Shown here: piece after piece, positions 51,199 to 60,330 of the stretch
How positions within the stretch are numbered: the stretch's first letter is position 1
Layout: the number at the start of each line of letters is the position of its first letter
DNA from: JBBSJZ01 sp041739875
Lineage (GTDB): Bacteria > Planctomycetota > Planctomycetia > Pirellulales > Pirellulaceae
Direction: 5' to 3'
Length of the DNA: 64,000 bases
NCBI GenBank assembly: GCA_041739875.1
Contig: JBGSNA010000054.1
Coordinates: 38,793-102,792 of the forward strand
Program-made: the position numbers and the translations under genes
The notes under the pieces: model-generated
Told to the model about the DNA's origin: nothing
The model's database searches: none
The model's input: only the letters and a program-made list of their open reading frames with translations

Positions 51199-52935
51199 AT
51201 GACTGACAAACAACCGTCCGGACAGTTTCACGACGAAGCCGCCGCAGTGGGCAACACTGCTGGGCTTGGTAACCCAGCTGGGCTCGGCAACACAACTGGG
51301 CTCAGCGGAACTGTTGGTAAACTTGAATCCTTGCGAGATCTCATTCGTCGCCTGGGTCCTCCGCCGGACGATGTCGTCGAATCTTGGCGTGCTTCATTTC
51401 CCAGCCTTCTTCCGCATGATCTGGAGCAGTGGGATTTGGACAGCTTCGGGATTTCTGACGTTGCATCGCTCGTTCGTTTGCAGGGGCGTTTGAAGGGGCA
51501 ATCCCAAGCGATCGAAGCGTCTCGGGCCGTCGGCGACGATCTTCATCCAGCAGACGCGGTGTGCATCACGTCGGACGTTGTCGATGACGGGACACGATCG
51601 ATCGACGTTCCGTCGCACATTATGGCGAACCCATCGCGATCGATATCGACAAAACACAGCGCACGGGGAATCAACAAAACATGGATACTTCTCGGACTTG
51701 TGGCAACCATTGCTTTGGTCGTGTTCTGGGCTATTCGCCCGGATGAAGAATCCCTTGTTGCATCGTTGAACAGCCCGTCACCAAACACCCCGTCACCGAA
51801 CGTCGCTTCACCAAACACGGATTCGTCAGCGCGATCGGATATCTTCTCTCCCAGTCGCTCGGGCTTCACGCCAGATCGCAGTGAATCCACGTCGCATCCG
51901 TCGACCGAGCCGGTGGAATCGTTGAGTCTTATCGAGAGCACCGACGACGTCGCGATGACTGAACGGTCAACACTGAATCCCAACTCAGTTTCGATTGATC
52001 CGGCGAAGTTTGCATTGAATAGCTTGATTCCACCTGTGCAAAGTGATGTGAAGTCAGACGCTGCTAAGGACATCAACCCGCTGCTCAACCCATTGCTCAA
52101 CCCGCTGCTTGCGACACAGCAAAATGATGCCTCGACGATCGCATCCACGGATGTGCCCGCGCCGGTAACCATGGATGAAGTGCTCGCGACCGGCGACGAT
52201 GATCCTCCAAGTGAAATGCCGCAACCGATTCGTGGGGAAGACGCTGGCAATGAATCCGTGCAGTCACCAGCGACGATCCAAGCGGATCCGCTTGAGCTCA
52301 GCATGAACGTGCCAGACGTTCAACCAACCTGGAAACTCAATCAGCCCATTCCAGGATCTGGCGTCCGGCTGGCCATTACGTTTGACTTGCCCGAGGGTGT
52401 CAATGAAGGTTGGATTGAGCCGCTTGATGAAATGTCACCTCGTCGAACTCGCGGCGTCGTAATCATTACGCCAGAAGACGAGGAGTCCGTCGCGATTGGA
52501 ATTCGGATGGATGTGCGTTGCAATGCGAAGTTGTCGATACGCATGCGATTTGCCGCGAGACTCGATCCGACGCTGCCCTGGCAAATGATCTCGCGAGATG
52601 GTTTGCTCAAGTCACTTGACTATGTCGGATCCCAGTCGCTACTGGCAAGCTCTCAATTGACCCAAATCGAGTCTGTCTACTCCCAAGCGGACACCTACGA
52701 AAAGCGAGCGATTCGAGACCAACGGGACTTGGCGAAAGTACGAGTCGAGCAGCTCAAGTTGGTGCTTAAACGACTCGGCGAATTACGCGAACTCGCCGAC
52801 AAAATCGAGGCCGAGGGTCGGTTGATGATCCAACTCACCGCCCAACTTCCATCTGGAACTCAAACACTCTTGGAGACTGTTGCCAAAACACCGGAACCGC
52901 AACCTAGTCCCGACCTCGTCGAGCAAACGGAATAG
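51199..52935 (+). CDS. Single-pass membrane protein, unrecognised
   Basis: 578 residues from ATG 51199. The N-terminus has three 18-bp tandem units (NTAGLG, NPAGLG, NTTGLS) and a short cytoplasmic domain (about 40-100, LRDLIRRLGPPPDDVVESWR). One membrane helix is at about 160-180 (TWILLGLVATIALVVFWAI). The outer part has Ser/Pro-rich repeats (SPSPNTPSPNVASPNT), an NPLLNPLLNPLL run, and then a C-terminal domain (about 370-578) with beta-strands and a helical end (YEKRAIRDQRDLAKVRVEQL). I do not recognise a family. Divergent from the BBP7 gene with 269 bp between the starts. Confidence 0.7.
   Translation: MTDKQPSGQFHDEAAAVGNTAGLGNPAGLGNTTGLSGTVGKLESLRDLIRRLGPPPDDVVESWRASFPSLLPHDLEQWDLDSFGISDVASLVRLQGRLKGQSQAIEASRAVGDDLHPADAVCITSDVVDDGTRSIDVPSHIMANPSRSISTKHSARGINKTWILLGLVATIALVVFWAIRPDEESLVASLNSPSPNTPSPNVASPNTDSSARSDIFSPSRSGFTPDRSESTSHPSTEPVESLSLIESTDDVAMTERSTLNPNSVSIDPAKFALNSLIPPVQSDVKSDAAKDINPLLNPLLNPLLATQQNDASTIASTDVPAPVTMDEVLATGDDDPPSEMPQPIRGEDAGNESVQSPATIQADPLELSMNVPDVQPTWKLNQPIPGSGVRLAITFDLPEGVNEGWIEPLDEMSPRRTRGVVIITPEDEESVAIGIRMDVRCNAKLSIRMRFAARLDPTLPWQMISRDGLLKSLDYVGSQSLLASSQLTQIESVYSQADTYEKRAIRDQRDLAKVRVEQLKLVLKRLGELRELADKIEAEGRLMIQLTAQLPSGTQTLLETVAKTPEPQPSPDLVEQTE
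51253..51306 (+). repeat. Three 18-bp tandem repeats at the start of a membrane-protein gene
   Basis: Units at 51253, 51271 and 51289 each encode a hexapeptide of the type N-x-x-G-L-G/S (NTAGLG, NPAGLG, NTTGLS). They lie in frame about 18 codons after the start. Confidence 0.8.
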
Positions 52936-52972
52936 GAATGGCGCCGCGGAAATTCATTCGAGGCGATGCCGT

Positions 52973-53020
52973 GGCAGTGTGATCTGACGGCAGCGTGATC
53001 TGACGGCAAAGTGATCTGAT
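52973..53020. repeat. Three 16-bp intergenic tandem repeats
   Basis: GGCAGTGTGATCTGAC, GGCAGCGTGATCTGAC and GGCAAAGTGATCTGAT follow one another directly (52973, 52989, 53005), with a further decayed copy starting 53021. They lie in the 111-bp gap between a plus-strand gene and a converging response-regulator gene. Confidence 0.85.
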
Positions 53021-53046
53021 GGTAATGCGATAACTTGCGAAGCTCG

Positions 53047-54459
53047 CTATCGACTTCCGAGCAACTCGACGGCAAGGATACTCACGTCATCTTTGGGTCC
53101 GTTGATTCGGCACCACTGGTCCACCGCCGCCTTCAACATGGCGACGGCTTCATCGATGGTCTTGCCTCGAGACTGATTGATGACATCGAGCATCCGTTCG
53201 TCACCGAACTCATCAAGATTCTCATTCATTGCTTCGGGCACACCATCGCTGAAGATGAACAAGCGATCGCCGGGTTGAAGTACGGCTTTTTCTTCTTCGG
53301 TCTCCATGTCTTCCATCCAACCGATGGCGAAACCTTCGGCGGGAAGTAACCTTGCGGGTTCGCCCGACACGGGTAGCACGGCGGCTGGTGGATGGCCAGC
53401 CGACACGTAACGTAAATCCCCCGTCTCGATGTTCAGGATCCCGTAGAACATCGTGAAGTAAAGGTTGCCCTGGTCCTCCATCGGGAAGCGACGATTCAAC
53501 TCGTTTGCGACTTCCGCAGGCGTCGCGATGGTCATGCGACCATCTTCGTCGACTCTCGCAATGATGCTTGACGTGGTCGCTTGGCGCGTGAGCGATCGAG
53601 CAACGGTCACGCTCAGTAACGACGAGGACACACCGTGGCCGCTGACATCGACCACGTAGAACGCCATCCACTGGTCGTCGACTGGAAAGAAGTTCAAGAA
53701 GTCACCGGCAAGCTCGTCACAGGGGATGTAACGCCAAGCAACTTCGACACCATCGGTTTCAATATCACCCGCAGGAAGTAGCGAGTGTTGAATCTTCGCA
53801 GCGGCGTCCAAGTCGCGTGTCATGCGCGCGTTGTTTTCTTCGAGCTGGGAATTCAGCTCTTGCAGCATATCGTTTTGCTTGGCGAGTTTGTCTTTGCTGT
53901 GCGAGAGTTCCTGGTTGACTCGGATGAGCTCAGAGTTTTTCTCAACTGCGTTTTCGAAGGTGCTGATCAGCAAGTTGAGTACTTGTTGCCGGCCAGACTC
54001 GACGATGTATCGTTTGCCCTTGAGCGTTACCTCGAGTTTCTGGCTGCTGTCGGTCGCGTCCTCGTCCGTAATCGGGGTCTGGAGCAGCGACGAAACTCGT
54101 GACAAAAGGTACTCCGTTTCGTACGGCTTGGTGACGTAGTTGTCCGCTCGGGACTGCAGACCCTCGATGATGTCTTGGGGGTCCGAAAGCGTGCTTAGAA
54201 GGATCAACGGAATGCGTCGCAGAACCGGGTCACTCTTGACGGTACGACACAACTCGTAGCCGTTCATGTGCGGCATTTCGATGTCACTGATAATCAAATC
54301 CGGCGGATCCGAGCGAATCAGCTCGAGGGCCTCGCGTCCGTCAGCTCCCCAACGCACCGCATAACCTGCGGTGGTGAGTCGTTTTTCGAGTACTTTCGCC
54401 TGGATGCGGCTGTCTTCCGCGATGACGATTCGGATAGGCGGGGCGTTATTCACCGGCAA
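53047..54459 (-). CDS. Response regulator with coiled coil and SpoIIE-type (PP2C) phosphatase output
   Basis: 470 residues from TTG 54459 (GTG 54453 is an alternative). An N-terminal receiver domain (about 8-125) has the acidic pocket VIAEDS, phospho-acceptor Asp59 in DLIISDIEMPHMNGYELC, the Thr/Ser site ILLSTL and the Lys in YVTKPYE. A coiled coil (about 165-225, SKDKLAKQNDMLQELNSQLE) leads to a PP2C/SpoIIE domain: AAKIQHSLLP, DELAGDFLNFF, VVDVSGHGVSSSLLSV, SAGHPPAAVL and FIFSDGVPEAMN. This RsbU-type layout controls an anti-sigma antagonist or another phosphoprotein. It follows the secretin gene by 136 bp on the same strand and could regulate that system or be separate. Confidence 0.92.
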   Translation of the reverse strand: MPVNNAPPIRIVIAEDSRIQAKVLEKRLTTAGYAVRWGADGREALELIRSDPPDLIISDIEMPHMNGYELCRTVKSDPVLRRIPLILLSTLSDPQDIIEGLQSRADNYVTKPYETEYLLSRVSSLLQTPITDEDATDSSQKLEVTLKGKRYIVESGRQQVLNLLISTFENAVEKNSELIRVNQELSHSKDKLAKQNDMLQELNSQLEENNARMTRDLDAAAKIQHSLLPAGDIETDGVEVAWRYIPCDELAGDFLNFFPVDDQWMAFYVVDVSGHGVSSSLLSVTVARSLTRQATTSSIIARVDEDGRMTIATPAEVANELNRRFPMEDQGNLYFTMFYGILNIETGDLRYVSAGHPPAAVLPVSGEPARLLPAEGFAIGWMEDMETEEEKAVLQPGDRLFIFSDGVPEAMNENLDEFGDERMLDVINQSRGKTIDEAVAMLKAAVDQWCRINGPKDDVSILAVELLGSR

Positions 54460-54595
54460 TGATCGCGATCAAGAGGAGTCGTTCAAACATTCGTCGTTAC
54501 CTCGAATAAGGTTACACGACTAGTATTATCCCGTCAGCCTCTGGCGCGAAGAGTCAAACCACTCTTGGATCGCGACGACAGCGTGTCGAGTAGCA

Positions 54596-56404
54596 TTATC
54601 GGTACGATGTTTCCACATGCACCGGTGGAAACGCGTCTGCGGAAGGCTCGGAAACTTGCTGTTTGTTTCTCAACCGAGCCAGCTCGTCTTGGCGGGCAAC
54701 GTGCAGAGCTGAGTTTTCAGGCGAAACGTTCGCCTGGGGAGCCAGCTCAATCAACTCCACCGGTCCATGACCCTCTGAGTTGGGCACCCAAAAATCACTC
54801 ACTCCCTCACCACCGAGCATCTCGAGATCCTTCGTGCCACCATTAATTCGTGGTCGCGGGACATGGTTGGGACAGTACGGGTCTCTGCAGTAAGGCGACT
54901 GGGGGCAATGGTCTGCGTAAGGGATTGCATCGAGTTCCACTGTTGCAACGCACGCAGCGCGATCTTCTCGAGGCCGATTTGGGCCATAGGTGTCCACCAT
55001 TTCTGGCTTGAGAAATACAATCAGCTCGCTTTCCTTGACTTCAGTATTGTGACTACGAAACAACGCGCCGATGTATTTGCGATCCTTCAACCATGGAACT
55101 CCGTTGACTGTCTCGGAAATCGATTTTTGACGAAGCCCGCCTAACGCGAACGTACTGCCATCGTTCACGCGGACGGTCGTTTGCGCCGTGCGACTATCGA
55201 TGATCGGATTGCCGTTTGTCTCGCCAACTTTGACGCTAAACTCAGGATGAACGTTCATCTCGATCGTTCCATCGCGGCTGATGCGAGGAGTCACTCGCAG
55301 GATCACACCAGCATCGACGAAAGTGACCTGAGCAAATACAGCATTCGAACCAGCTACTGGGTCGGCCGCGATAATCGGCAGCCTCTGGACGATCTGCATC
55401 GACGCTTCATGTCGATCGCTCACCGTGATCGACGGATTGGCAAGCAATTTTGCTTCTGTGTTTTGATCGAGCGCTTGTAAAAGCAGCGCCGCATCAAAGT
55501 TGTCCGAAAGCGACCGAAGCGCAAGACTCGTCGCTCCATCTGGAGCAAGCGAGTCGAACGTTGCCGTCGCAGAGAATGTCTGGACTGCACTTCCAGTATC
55601 CACAGGCGGGCGAATGTTGCGGGACCAATTGACTCCCAATCGCTCGAGTTCGTTCAAACTCACGTCATAGATGAGAACTGTGATTCGAACTTGTTGACGT
55701 GGGATATCGAGTTGAGATATCGCATCCGTCGCAATCCGAATCTCGTCCGCCGTTCCCTTGACCATCAACCGGTTCTCTTCTGGATACACAGCGACAATCG
55801 TCGTCGTCGACAGCGCTTCCTTCAACGGAGCTGCGAGTAGTTCGGCATCCGTGTACTGCATCGTGAAATATGCAATGTCGGATTGAATGATGCCGCCAAT
55901 GCCGTTGCCGGAACCCGATGAGCCGCCTTGAGCGTTGCTTTGAGTGTTCAGTTGATCCAGTGGAAGTACGACGAGGCTGTCTCCGACTTGGCGATATCCA
56001 AAGCCAGACGCTGTGAGCGTCGATGACAGTACGTCTCGCAAGGGCGCGTCATGAAAGACTCCGCTAACTTCACCACCCACCGCATCGCCGGCGACGATAT
56101 TGATTTTCCATAAGTCACTGAGCAGAAACACGACTTCGGAGATCGACGTTTTGCGAAAGCTAATGCTTCCGCGTTTTTCCAGGACATTTTCAATCGCTTC
56201 GCTCGACGTAACCACTTCGCCTGGTTGGAAAGTGTTCGAATTGGATTCGGACACGACCGATTGAGAGTACGCCGAGTTGTTGAGAATGGAGCAACCTACC
56301 AACACAACACCCAGGCACCCCTGGGCGATACGGCGCGACGACAGCAACACGCCGAAATATCGGCACGAGCGTCGGTCAGGAGTGAAGTTTGCTGCGCCAT
56401 CCAT
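54596..56404 (-). CDS. Secretin (GspD/PilQ family)
   Basis: 602 residues from ATG 56404. A lipoprotein-like signal (GCLGVVLVGCSILNN) is followed by an STN/N0-type domain (about 88-150: SISFRKTSISEVVFLLSDLW, LRDVLSSTLTASGFGYR) and an N1/N3-type region ending RQQVRITVLIYDVSLNELE. The secretin core covers about 290-470: LLANPSITVSDRHEASMQ, AQVTFVDAGVILRVTPRIS and TVRVNDGSTFALGGLRQKS, with GVPWLKDRKYIGALFRS and ELIVFLKPEMV at the end. This builds the outer-membrane ring of a type II secretion or type IV pilus system. A polar C-terminal extension with CPQSPYCRDPYCPNHVP (Cys-rich) is unusual. It follows the PilO-like gene by 51 bp. Confidence 0.93.
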   Translation of the reverse strand: MDGAANFTPDRRSCRYFGVLLSSRRIAQGCLGVVLVGCSILNNSAYSQSVVSESNSNTFQPGEVVTSSEAIENVLEKRGSISFRKTSISEVVFLLSDLWKINIVAGDAVGGEVSGVFHDAPLRDVLSSTLTASGFGYRQVGDSLVVLPLDQLNTQSNAQGGSSGSGNGIGGIIQSDIAYFTMQYTDAELLAAPLKEALSTTTIVAVYPEENRLMVKGTADEIRIATDAISQLDIPRQQVRITVLIYDVSLNELERLGVNWSRNIRPPVDTGSAVQTFSATATFDSLAPDGATSLALRSLSDNFDAALLLQALDQNTEAKLLANPSITVSDRHEASMQIVQRLPIIAADPVAGSNAVFAQVTFVDAGVILRVTPRISRDGTIEMNVHPEFSVKVGETNGNPIIDSRTAQTTVRVNDGSTFALGGLRQKSISETVNGVPWLKDRKYIGALFRSHNTEVKESELIVFLKPEMVDTYGPNRPREDRAACVATVELDAIPYADHCPQSPYCRDPYCPNHVPRPRINGGTKDLEMLGGEGVSDFWVPNSEGHGPVELIELAPQANVSPENSALHVARQDELARLRNKQQVSEPSADAFPPVHVETSYR

Positions 56405-56455
56405 GGCTTGGCATCTCCATTCGCGTTGGCGAACGATTGATAGGGTCTGTGTTAG

Positions 56456-57109
56456 TTAGAACATGTCGTGCGACGGACTTACTCGCATCGCGAACTCATC
56501 CGTCGACTTTTCCGGTTCCAGCGTCAATCCATACGCGTTCAATCGAATTTCGAGTGTTACGTCGGTGGTCTTGTCTTCCGCAGGAGCAATCACTAACGCT
56601 GTGGTTGAGATGAGCCATCCTTGACTCGCTATCTCACTCACAATCTTATTGATTGATTCGATGGGGCCAGCAGCTTTCAATTCGATTGCGACTGTCGTTA
56701 ATATGAAGTTTGATTCTTGGCCAAAGTCAGGCGACGTCGTTTTGTGAACGTCGTCGTCACTTATACCCCAAGGCCGTTTCATGCCAGTGCGTGCATCGAT
56801 GTGCCGTAACCTAGCCCCTGATTTTCTCACTACCTCCGTTAAAATATCTCTTGCTGTTGCCGCTTCGAAATCTTCAATTGATCGTTCCTGCATTTTCTCC
56901 AGGCTTGTGACCAATTGCATCGCGATTTGGCTGAGTCGTCGGTCACGAAGTGTAGATTGCTCTAATTCTTCTTTTAACGCGACTAGCTCCTTAACGTCTC
57001 TTCGACGTTGAAGGTATTCATCGACCCATGGCACACCAATGGCGACAATTGCCACGAAACTTCCGATACCTATGGTTGCTCGGATTAGCCGGTTGTGCGA
57101 CTTGTTCAT
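56456..57109 (-). CDS. PilO/GspM-like inner-membrane assembly protein
   Basis: 217 residues from ATG 57109. A short cytoplasmic start, one membrane helix (ATIGIGSFVAIVAIGVPWVD) and a coiled coil (DVKELVALKEELEQSTLRDR) lead to a periplasmic alpha/beta domain (FILTTVAIELKAAGPIESIN, then DVTLEIRLNAYGLTLEPEK), the expected layout of PilO or GspM. It bridges the inner-membrane complex to the secretin. The gene sits between the fused PilM-PilN/GspL-like gene (43 bp away) and the secretin gene (51 bp), consistent with one operon. Confidence 0.82.
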   Translation of the reverse strand: MNKSHNRLIRATIGIGSFVAIVAIGVPWVDEYLQRRRDVKELVALKEELEQSTLRDRRLSQIAMQLVTSLEKMQERSIEDFEAATARDILTEVVRKSGARLRHIDARTGMKRPWGISDDDVHKTTSPDFGQESNFILTTVAIELKAAGPIESINKIVSEIASQGWLISTTALVIAPAEDKTTDVTLEIRLNAYGLTLEPEKSTDEFAMRVSPSHDMF

Positions 57110-57152
57110 GGGATGACCTTATTGAGGAATGTCCGACGTGGAGGCGCGCTCA

Positions 57153-58691
57153 CTACTCGGCTCGTTGGTTCGGTGCCGTAGACAAAGTTGGCGCCGTAGA
57201 CAAAGGTTGGGCCGTAGTCAGATGGACGATGAAGCGAATGCCTTCGGACTGACTCTCGGGCATGGTGCCTTGCAGGGCGACCTGACGCACTTCAGGCAGA
57301 CGTCGGAAGTTGTTAACGACGTCATACACATTTGTTTCGTCAACCGTTGCGCCATCGATACGAACTAACCCTTCCGCATCCACACGGAACTCATTCATCC
57401 GAACGGTGTCGGGTAGACACTGAGTCACTCGAGCAATCAAAACGTCCCATCGAGTTTCACGTGTTTGCTTTTCTATATTCTCAAGTTGCAAGAGCAACTC
57501 TTTTTGGCCCGTTAGCTCCGCCATGCGTACTTGCGTCAGTCGCATTTGTGTCTGGATCTGTTCGCGGCTCTCGTAGATCGTTTGTTCACGTTTTCGTTCG
57601 GTTGAAACTAACCCATAAGCGATGAATAAAAACAACGTTGCAGCTACCGCCGGCATGATCGCTAACGCCATCTGCACAGCCCAGGGCCGATCCGGCGCTC
57701 GGCGAACTGGTCCCAACATGTCTGGAATAAACTCAGTCGGCAAATTTGTTAACAGCGGCATGATCGCTGCAACCGCTGGTACATACCGTGAAGCGCGGAA
57801 GCGTTCTTCGATGCGATAGACGCTATCAAGCTGGGGGACTTCCATGATCGTAACGTCAACTTTGTTTCGATCGCCAAGGGTCGCAAGCGTGCGAGAAACC
57901 TTTTCGTTCTCCCCGTAAATTGTCAGTCGACGCAATTCGCTCGATGTGATGCCACGGTGGCGATGGCAAAATCGCCTCAATCGCGAGATATGCCCATCCA
58001 AGGCCTCTCTCAATGCGTCCTCGTTGGAAGCACCAGCTGGGCGATAATCCAGAATCAATTGTCCTTGATACGCTATACCGAGATCCCATTGAGAGCCACT
58101 GCCGTCAGCGATCAAGATTGGCTCGTCGGAAAGGTTCGCGAGACCAAGCAATCGAGCGACGCTTACCAACGACGGTTCAACCCAAGTTACTTTCGCATCC
58201 GCGGCGCAAATCGCGTCGTAAATCGTCTGGAGAGAATGAAGGTTTACGACGCCCGTCACGACGTGTTCGACACCGGGAGCTAACTTTGTGCGGCAAAACC
58301 CTGTGATTTTCTCGCCTGGCCCCAACTGCAAATAGCGGGGCACGCGAGATCGAAGCATTTCAAGTTCGCGAGCGACGACCTCGGGGCTGCCCATCGCCAC
58401 GCGTGTGACGCAAAAATCCGCGTCGAGGGAAACTGCGATCGGCTCGCGACGCACCTGATTGCGATCGAGCAACTCGGACATCACTTGTTCAAGTTGGCCG
58501 CGATTTTTTTCGTGTAACCACCCCGATGAATCGCTACAGCTGACTTCGTCGATGGTGATGGTATAAATCCCATCCGAACCGAGCGTTGCGATCGACAATT
58601 GCAATCGACTAAGCTCAACTCGTAGGGCGAAATATCGCTTCCCCGAAGTGCGCTTGTGTGCTGTGGCTGGAGTCGGATGGGATGTGGACAT
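57153..58691 (-). CDS. PilM-PilN fusion (GspL-like) inner-membrane assembly protein
   Basis: 512 residues from ATG 58691. Residues about 20-320 are an actin-like PilM/GspL cytoplasmic domain (RYFALRVELSRLQLSIATLG, then LLGLANLSDEPILIADGSGS and LRRFCHRHRGITSSELRRLT). A membrane helix is at about 338-361 (VQMALAIMPAVAATLFLFIA), followed by a coiled coil (RKREQTIYESREQIQTQMRL) and a PilN-type ferredoxin-like domain near 415-475 (RWDVLIARVTQCLPDTVRMN, VYDVVNNFRRLPEVRQVALQ). In type IV pili PilM and PilN are two proteins; in type II secretion GspL has this single-chain order. The 3' end carries three 18-bp repeats encoding LSTAP units. First gene of the operon. Confidence 0.85.
   Translation of the reverse strand: MSTSHPTPATAHKRTSGKRYFALRVELSRLQLSIATLGSDGIYTITIDEVSCSDSSGWLHEKNRGQLEQVMSELLDRNQVRREPIAVSLDADFCVTRVAMGSPEVVARELEMLRSRVPRYLQLGPGEKITGFCRTKLAPGVEHVVTGVVNLHSLQTIYDAICAADAKVTWVEPSLVSVARLLGLANLSDEPILIADGSGSQWDLGIAYQGQLILDYRPAGASNEDALREALDGHISRLRRFCHRHRGITSSELRRLTIYGENEKVSRTLATLGDRNKVDVTIMEVPQLDSVYRIEERFRASRYVPAVAAIMPLLTNLPTEFIPDMLGPVRRAPDRPWAVQMALAIMPAVAATLFLFIAYGLVSTERKREQTIYESREQIQTQMRLTQVRMAELTGQKELLLQLENIEKQTRETRWDVLIARVTQCLPDTVRMNEFRVDAEGLVRIDGATVDETNVYDVVNNFRRLPEVRQVALQGTMPESQSEGIRFIVHLTTAQPLSTAPTLSTAPNQRAE
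57172..57225 (-). repeat. Three 18-bp tandem repeats at the end of the PilMN-like gene
   Basis: Units at 57172, 57190 and 57208 are close variants (GGYGCCGTAGACAAAGKT type) and encode the repeated LSTAP-containing C-terminal tail of the fusion protein. They end 19 bp inside the stop. Confidence 0.75.
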
Positions 58692-58859
58692 TGGCTGTCT
58701 GAATGCGCGGACGTGACCAAAAATCGTAGCCCATGATTGGTGTCGAGGTCGGGTCCGAGTGGACATGTTTTCATTTTTATTGATGTCAGCACCTTGCGAT
58801 CGGCAAATCCAGAATTGGCAATCAAGCGTTCTCGATCAACTCGTGTTAAACTGCTTGGA

Positions 58860-60137
58860 ATGAAATTCAGTCCTCTTTTACTTTCGGTCGCGATTGTCGC
58901 TTCGTGGCTCGTGTTGAATTTGCCCAACGCGATTGCTGAATCGTCGAAATTTATGAAGTACGACGGGAAGCACATCCGTCTCCAAACAAACGTGGGTAGC
59001 AAGCAAGACGCGGAGGACTACGTCAAGGCGTTCGATGCCGCAACCGAGCAATGGATTGTGTATTGGGGCGTGTCCCAAGAAGCCGTGTCGGGTTGGTCGG
59101 TGGACGCCATTGTCATGAGTGACCGACAATCAGCGACCATTGCGGGGCTCATGAAGCCGCGTATCCCTGACTTTAAATTTGGTTACGCTGCCGGAAACAC
59201 GGTCTATGTCATTGGCCAGCCCAGTGCGTACTACACTGAGCATTTGCTGTTGCACGAAGGTGTTCATGCTCTTGCCCTGCATTTGTTCGGTGGACGTGGT
59301 CCAACATGGTTTATGGAAGGGACGGCGGAGTTGCTTTCGACTCATCGTGGTCGTGGCACTTCAGTTGAAATCAACCGAATACCAGCGTCGCGCGAAGACT
59401 CTCCTTTTTGGGGGCGATTGAAGCTGATTCGCGAGCAACGCGATAACGCCTCCATCCCCACGGTCGAGTCAATCATGAAAGTTCAGCCGAGACTCGATGG
59501 GGACGTTTCCGACTATAGCTGGAGTTGGGCAATCAGTATGCTGCTGACCGAATATCCAGAGTACAACGAAACGTTCAAGGCAATGACGGTTGCTGGACAC
59601 GATTCATCAAGCGAATTGACTCGCCAGCTCTATCAGCGACTCTTGGCTCGATGGCCTGAGTTGGTCGCCCGCTTTCGACTGATGGGTCATTCGCTCGACT
59701 ACGGTTTCGAATGGAAGCGAGAGAGAGTTGCACTTTCAATCAGTGATCCCGAATGGAGCCGCGAACCGCTTCGATTGACCATTGAAGCAGACAACGGTTG
59801 GCAATCCACTGGCGTCAAGTTCGCCGCAGGCGCCCGGGTCAATGTTCAGGCGACCGGTGATTGCGTGCTGGCAAACGATCCGAAGCCGTGGCGGTGCGAA
59901 CCCGATGGTGTCACAATTCGTTACCACGACGGTAAACCGCTAGGCAGACTATTGGCCTGTGTCTTGCCCCTCGAATACGATCGAACTGCTACAACGTTGC
60001 CCGCTTTGAAAACGGTCTCGATCGGTTCCAACGGCGTGGTCCAAATCAACCAGCCGAGCTGGCTCGTCTTTCGAATTAATGACTTCGTCGGCGAACTTGG
60101 TGACAATACAGGCAGCTACCAACTTCAACTCAAATGA
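58860..60137 (+). CDS. Exported HExxH metallopeptidase (peptidase MA-like)
   Basis: 425 residues from ATG 58860. A signal peptide ends near NAIAES. The zinc site is HEGVH (132-136) in LLLHEGVHALALHLFGGRGP, with the third ligand region TWFMEGTAELLSTHRGRG supplying Glu153 or Glu157, as in peptidase MA/gluzincin-like families. The N-terminal part (DAEDYVKAFDAATEQWIVYW) is typical of the helical lead of that family, and the C-terminal 150 residues form a beta domain (LRLTIEADNGWQSTGVKFAA). It should act outside the cytoplasm on peptides or proteins. Substrate unknown. Divergent from the pilus/secretion operon. Confidence 0.82.
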   Translation: MKFSPLLLSVAIVASWLVLNLPNAIAESSKFMKYDGKHIRLQTNVGSKQDAEDYVKAFDAATEQWIVYWGVSQEAVSGWSVDAIVMSDRQSATIAGLMKPRIPDFKFGYAAGNTVYVIGQPSAYYTEHLLLHEGVHALALHLFGGRGPTWFMEGTAELLSTHRGRGTSVEINRIPASREDSPFWGRLKLIREQRDNASIPTVESIMKVQPRLDGDVSDYSWSWAISMLLTEYPEYNETFKAMTVAGHDSSSELTRQLYQRLLARWPELVARFRLMGHSLDYGFEWKRERVALSISDPEWSREPLRLTIEADNGWQSTGVKFAAGARVNVQATGDCVLANDPKPWRCEPDGVTIRYHDGKPLGRLLACVLPLEYDRTATTLPALKTVSIGSNGVVQINQPSWLVFRINDFVGELGDNTGSYQLQLK

Positions 60138-60330
60138 TGCGAGCGATCACAAATCGCGTCGCAGCGTATCATGCCACAACTCAGGTTGCGGGCGAAAGTA
60201 ATCGGCTCTTGCCTTATATTCGCACGGCGGTATCGAATGCTTCAAACACCGGGGCAATCGCAAGAAGCGATCATGTTGGAACGTCGGTTGGACGATGACC
60301 ATGCCTTCGAACCGATCGTGTCCTGAGCCG

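Noticed and set aside
52973..53036. CRISPR array
   Set aside because: Units are 16 bp and directly adjacent with no spacers; no cas gene is present.
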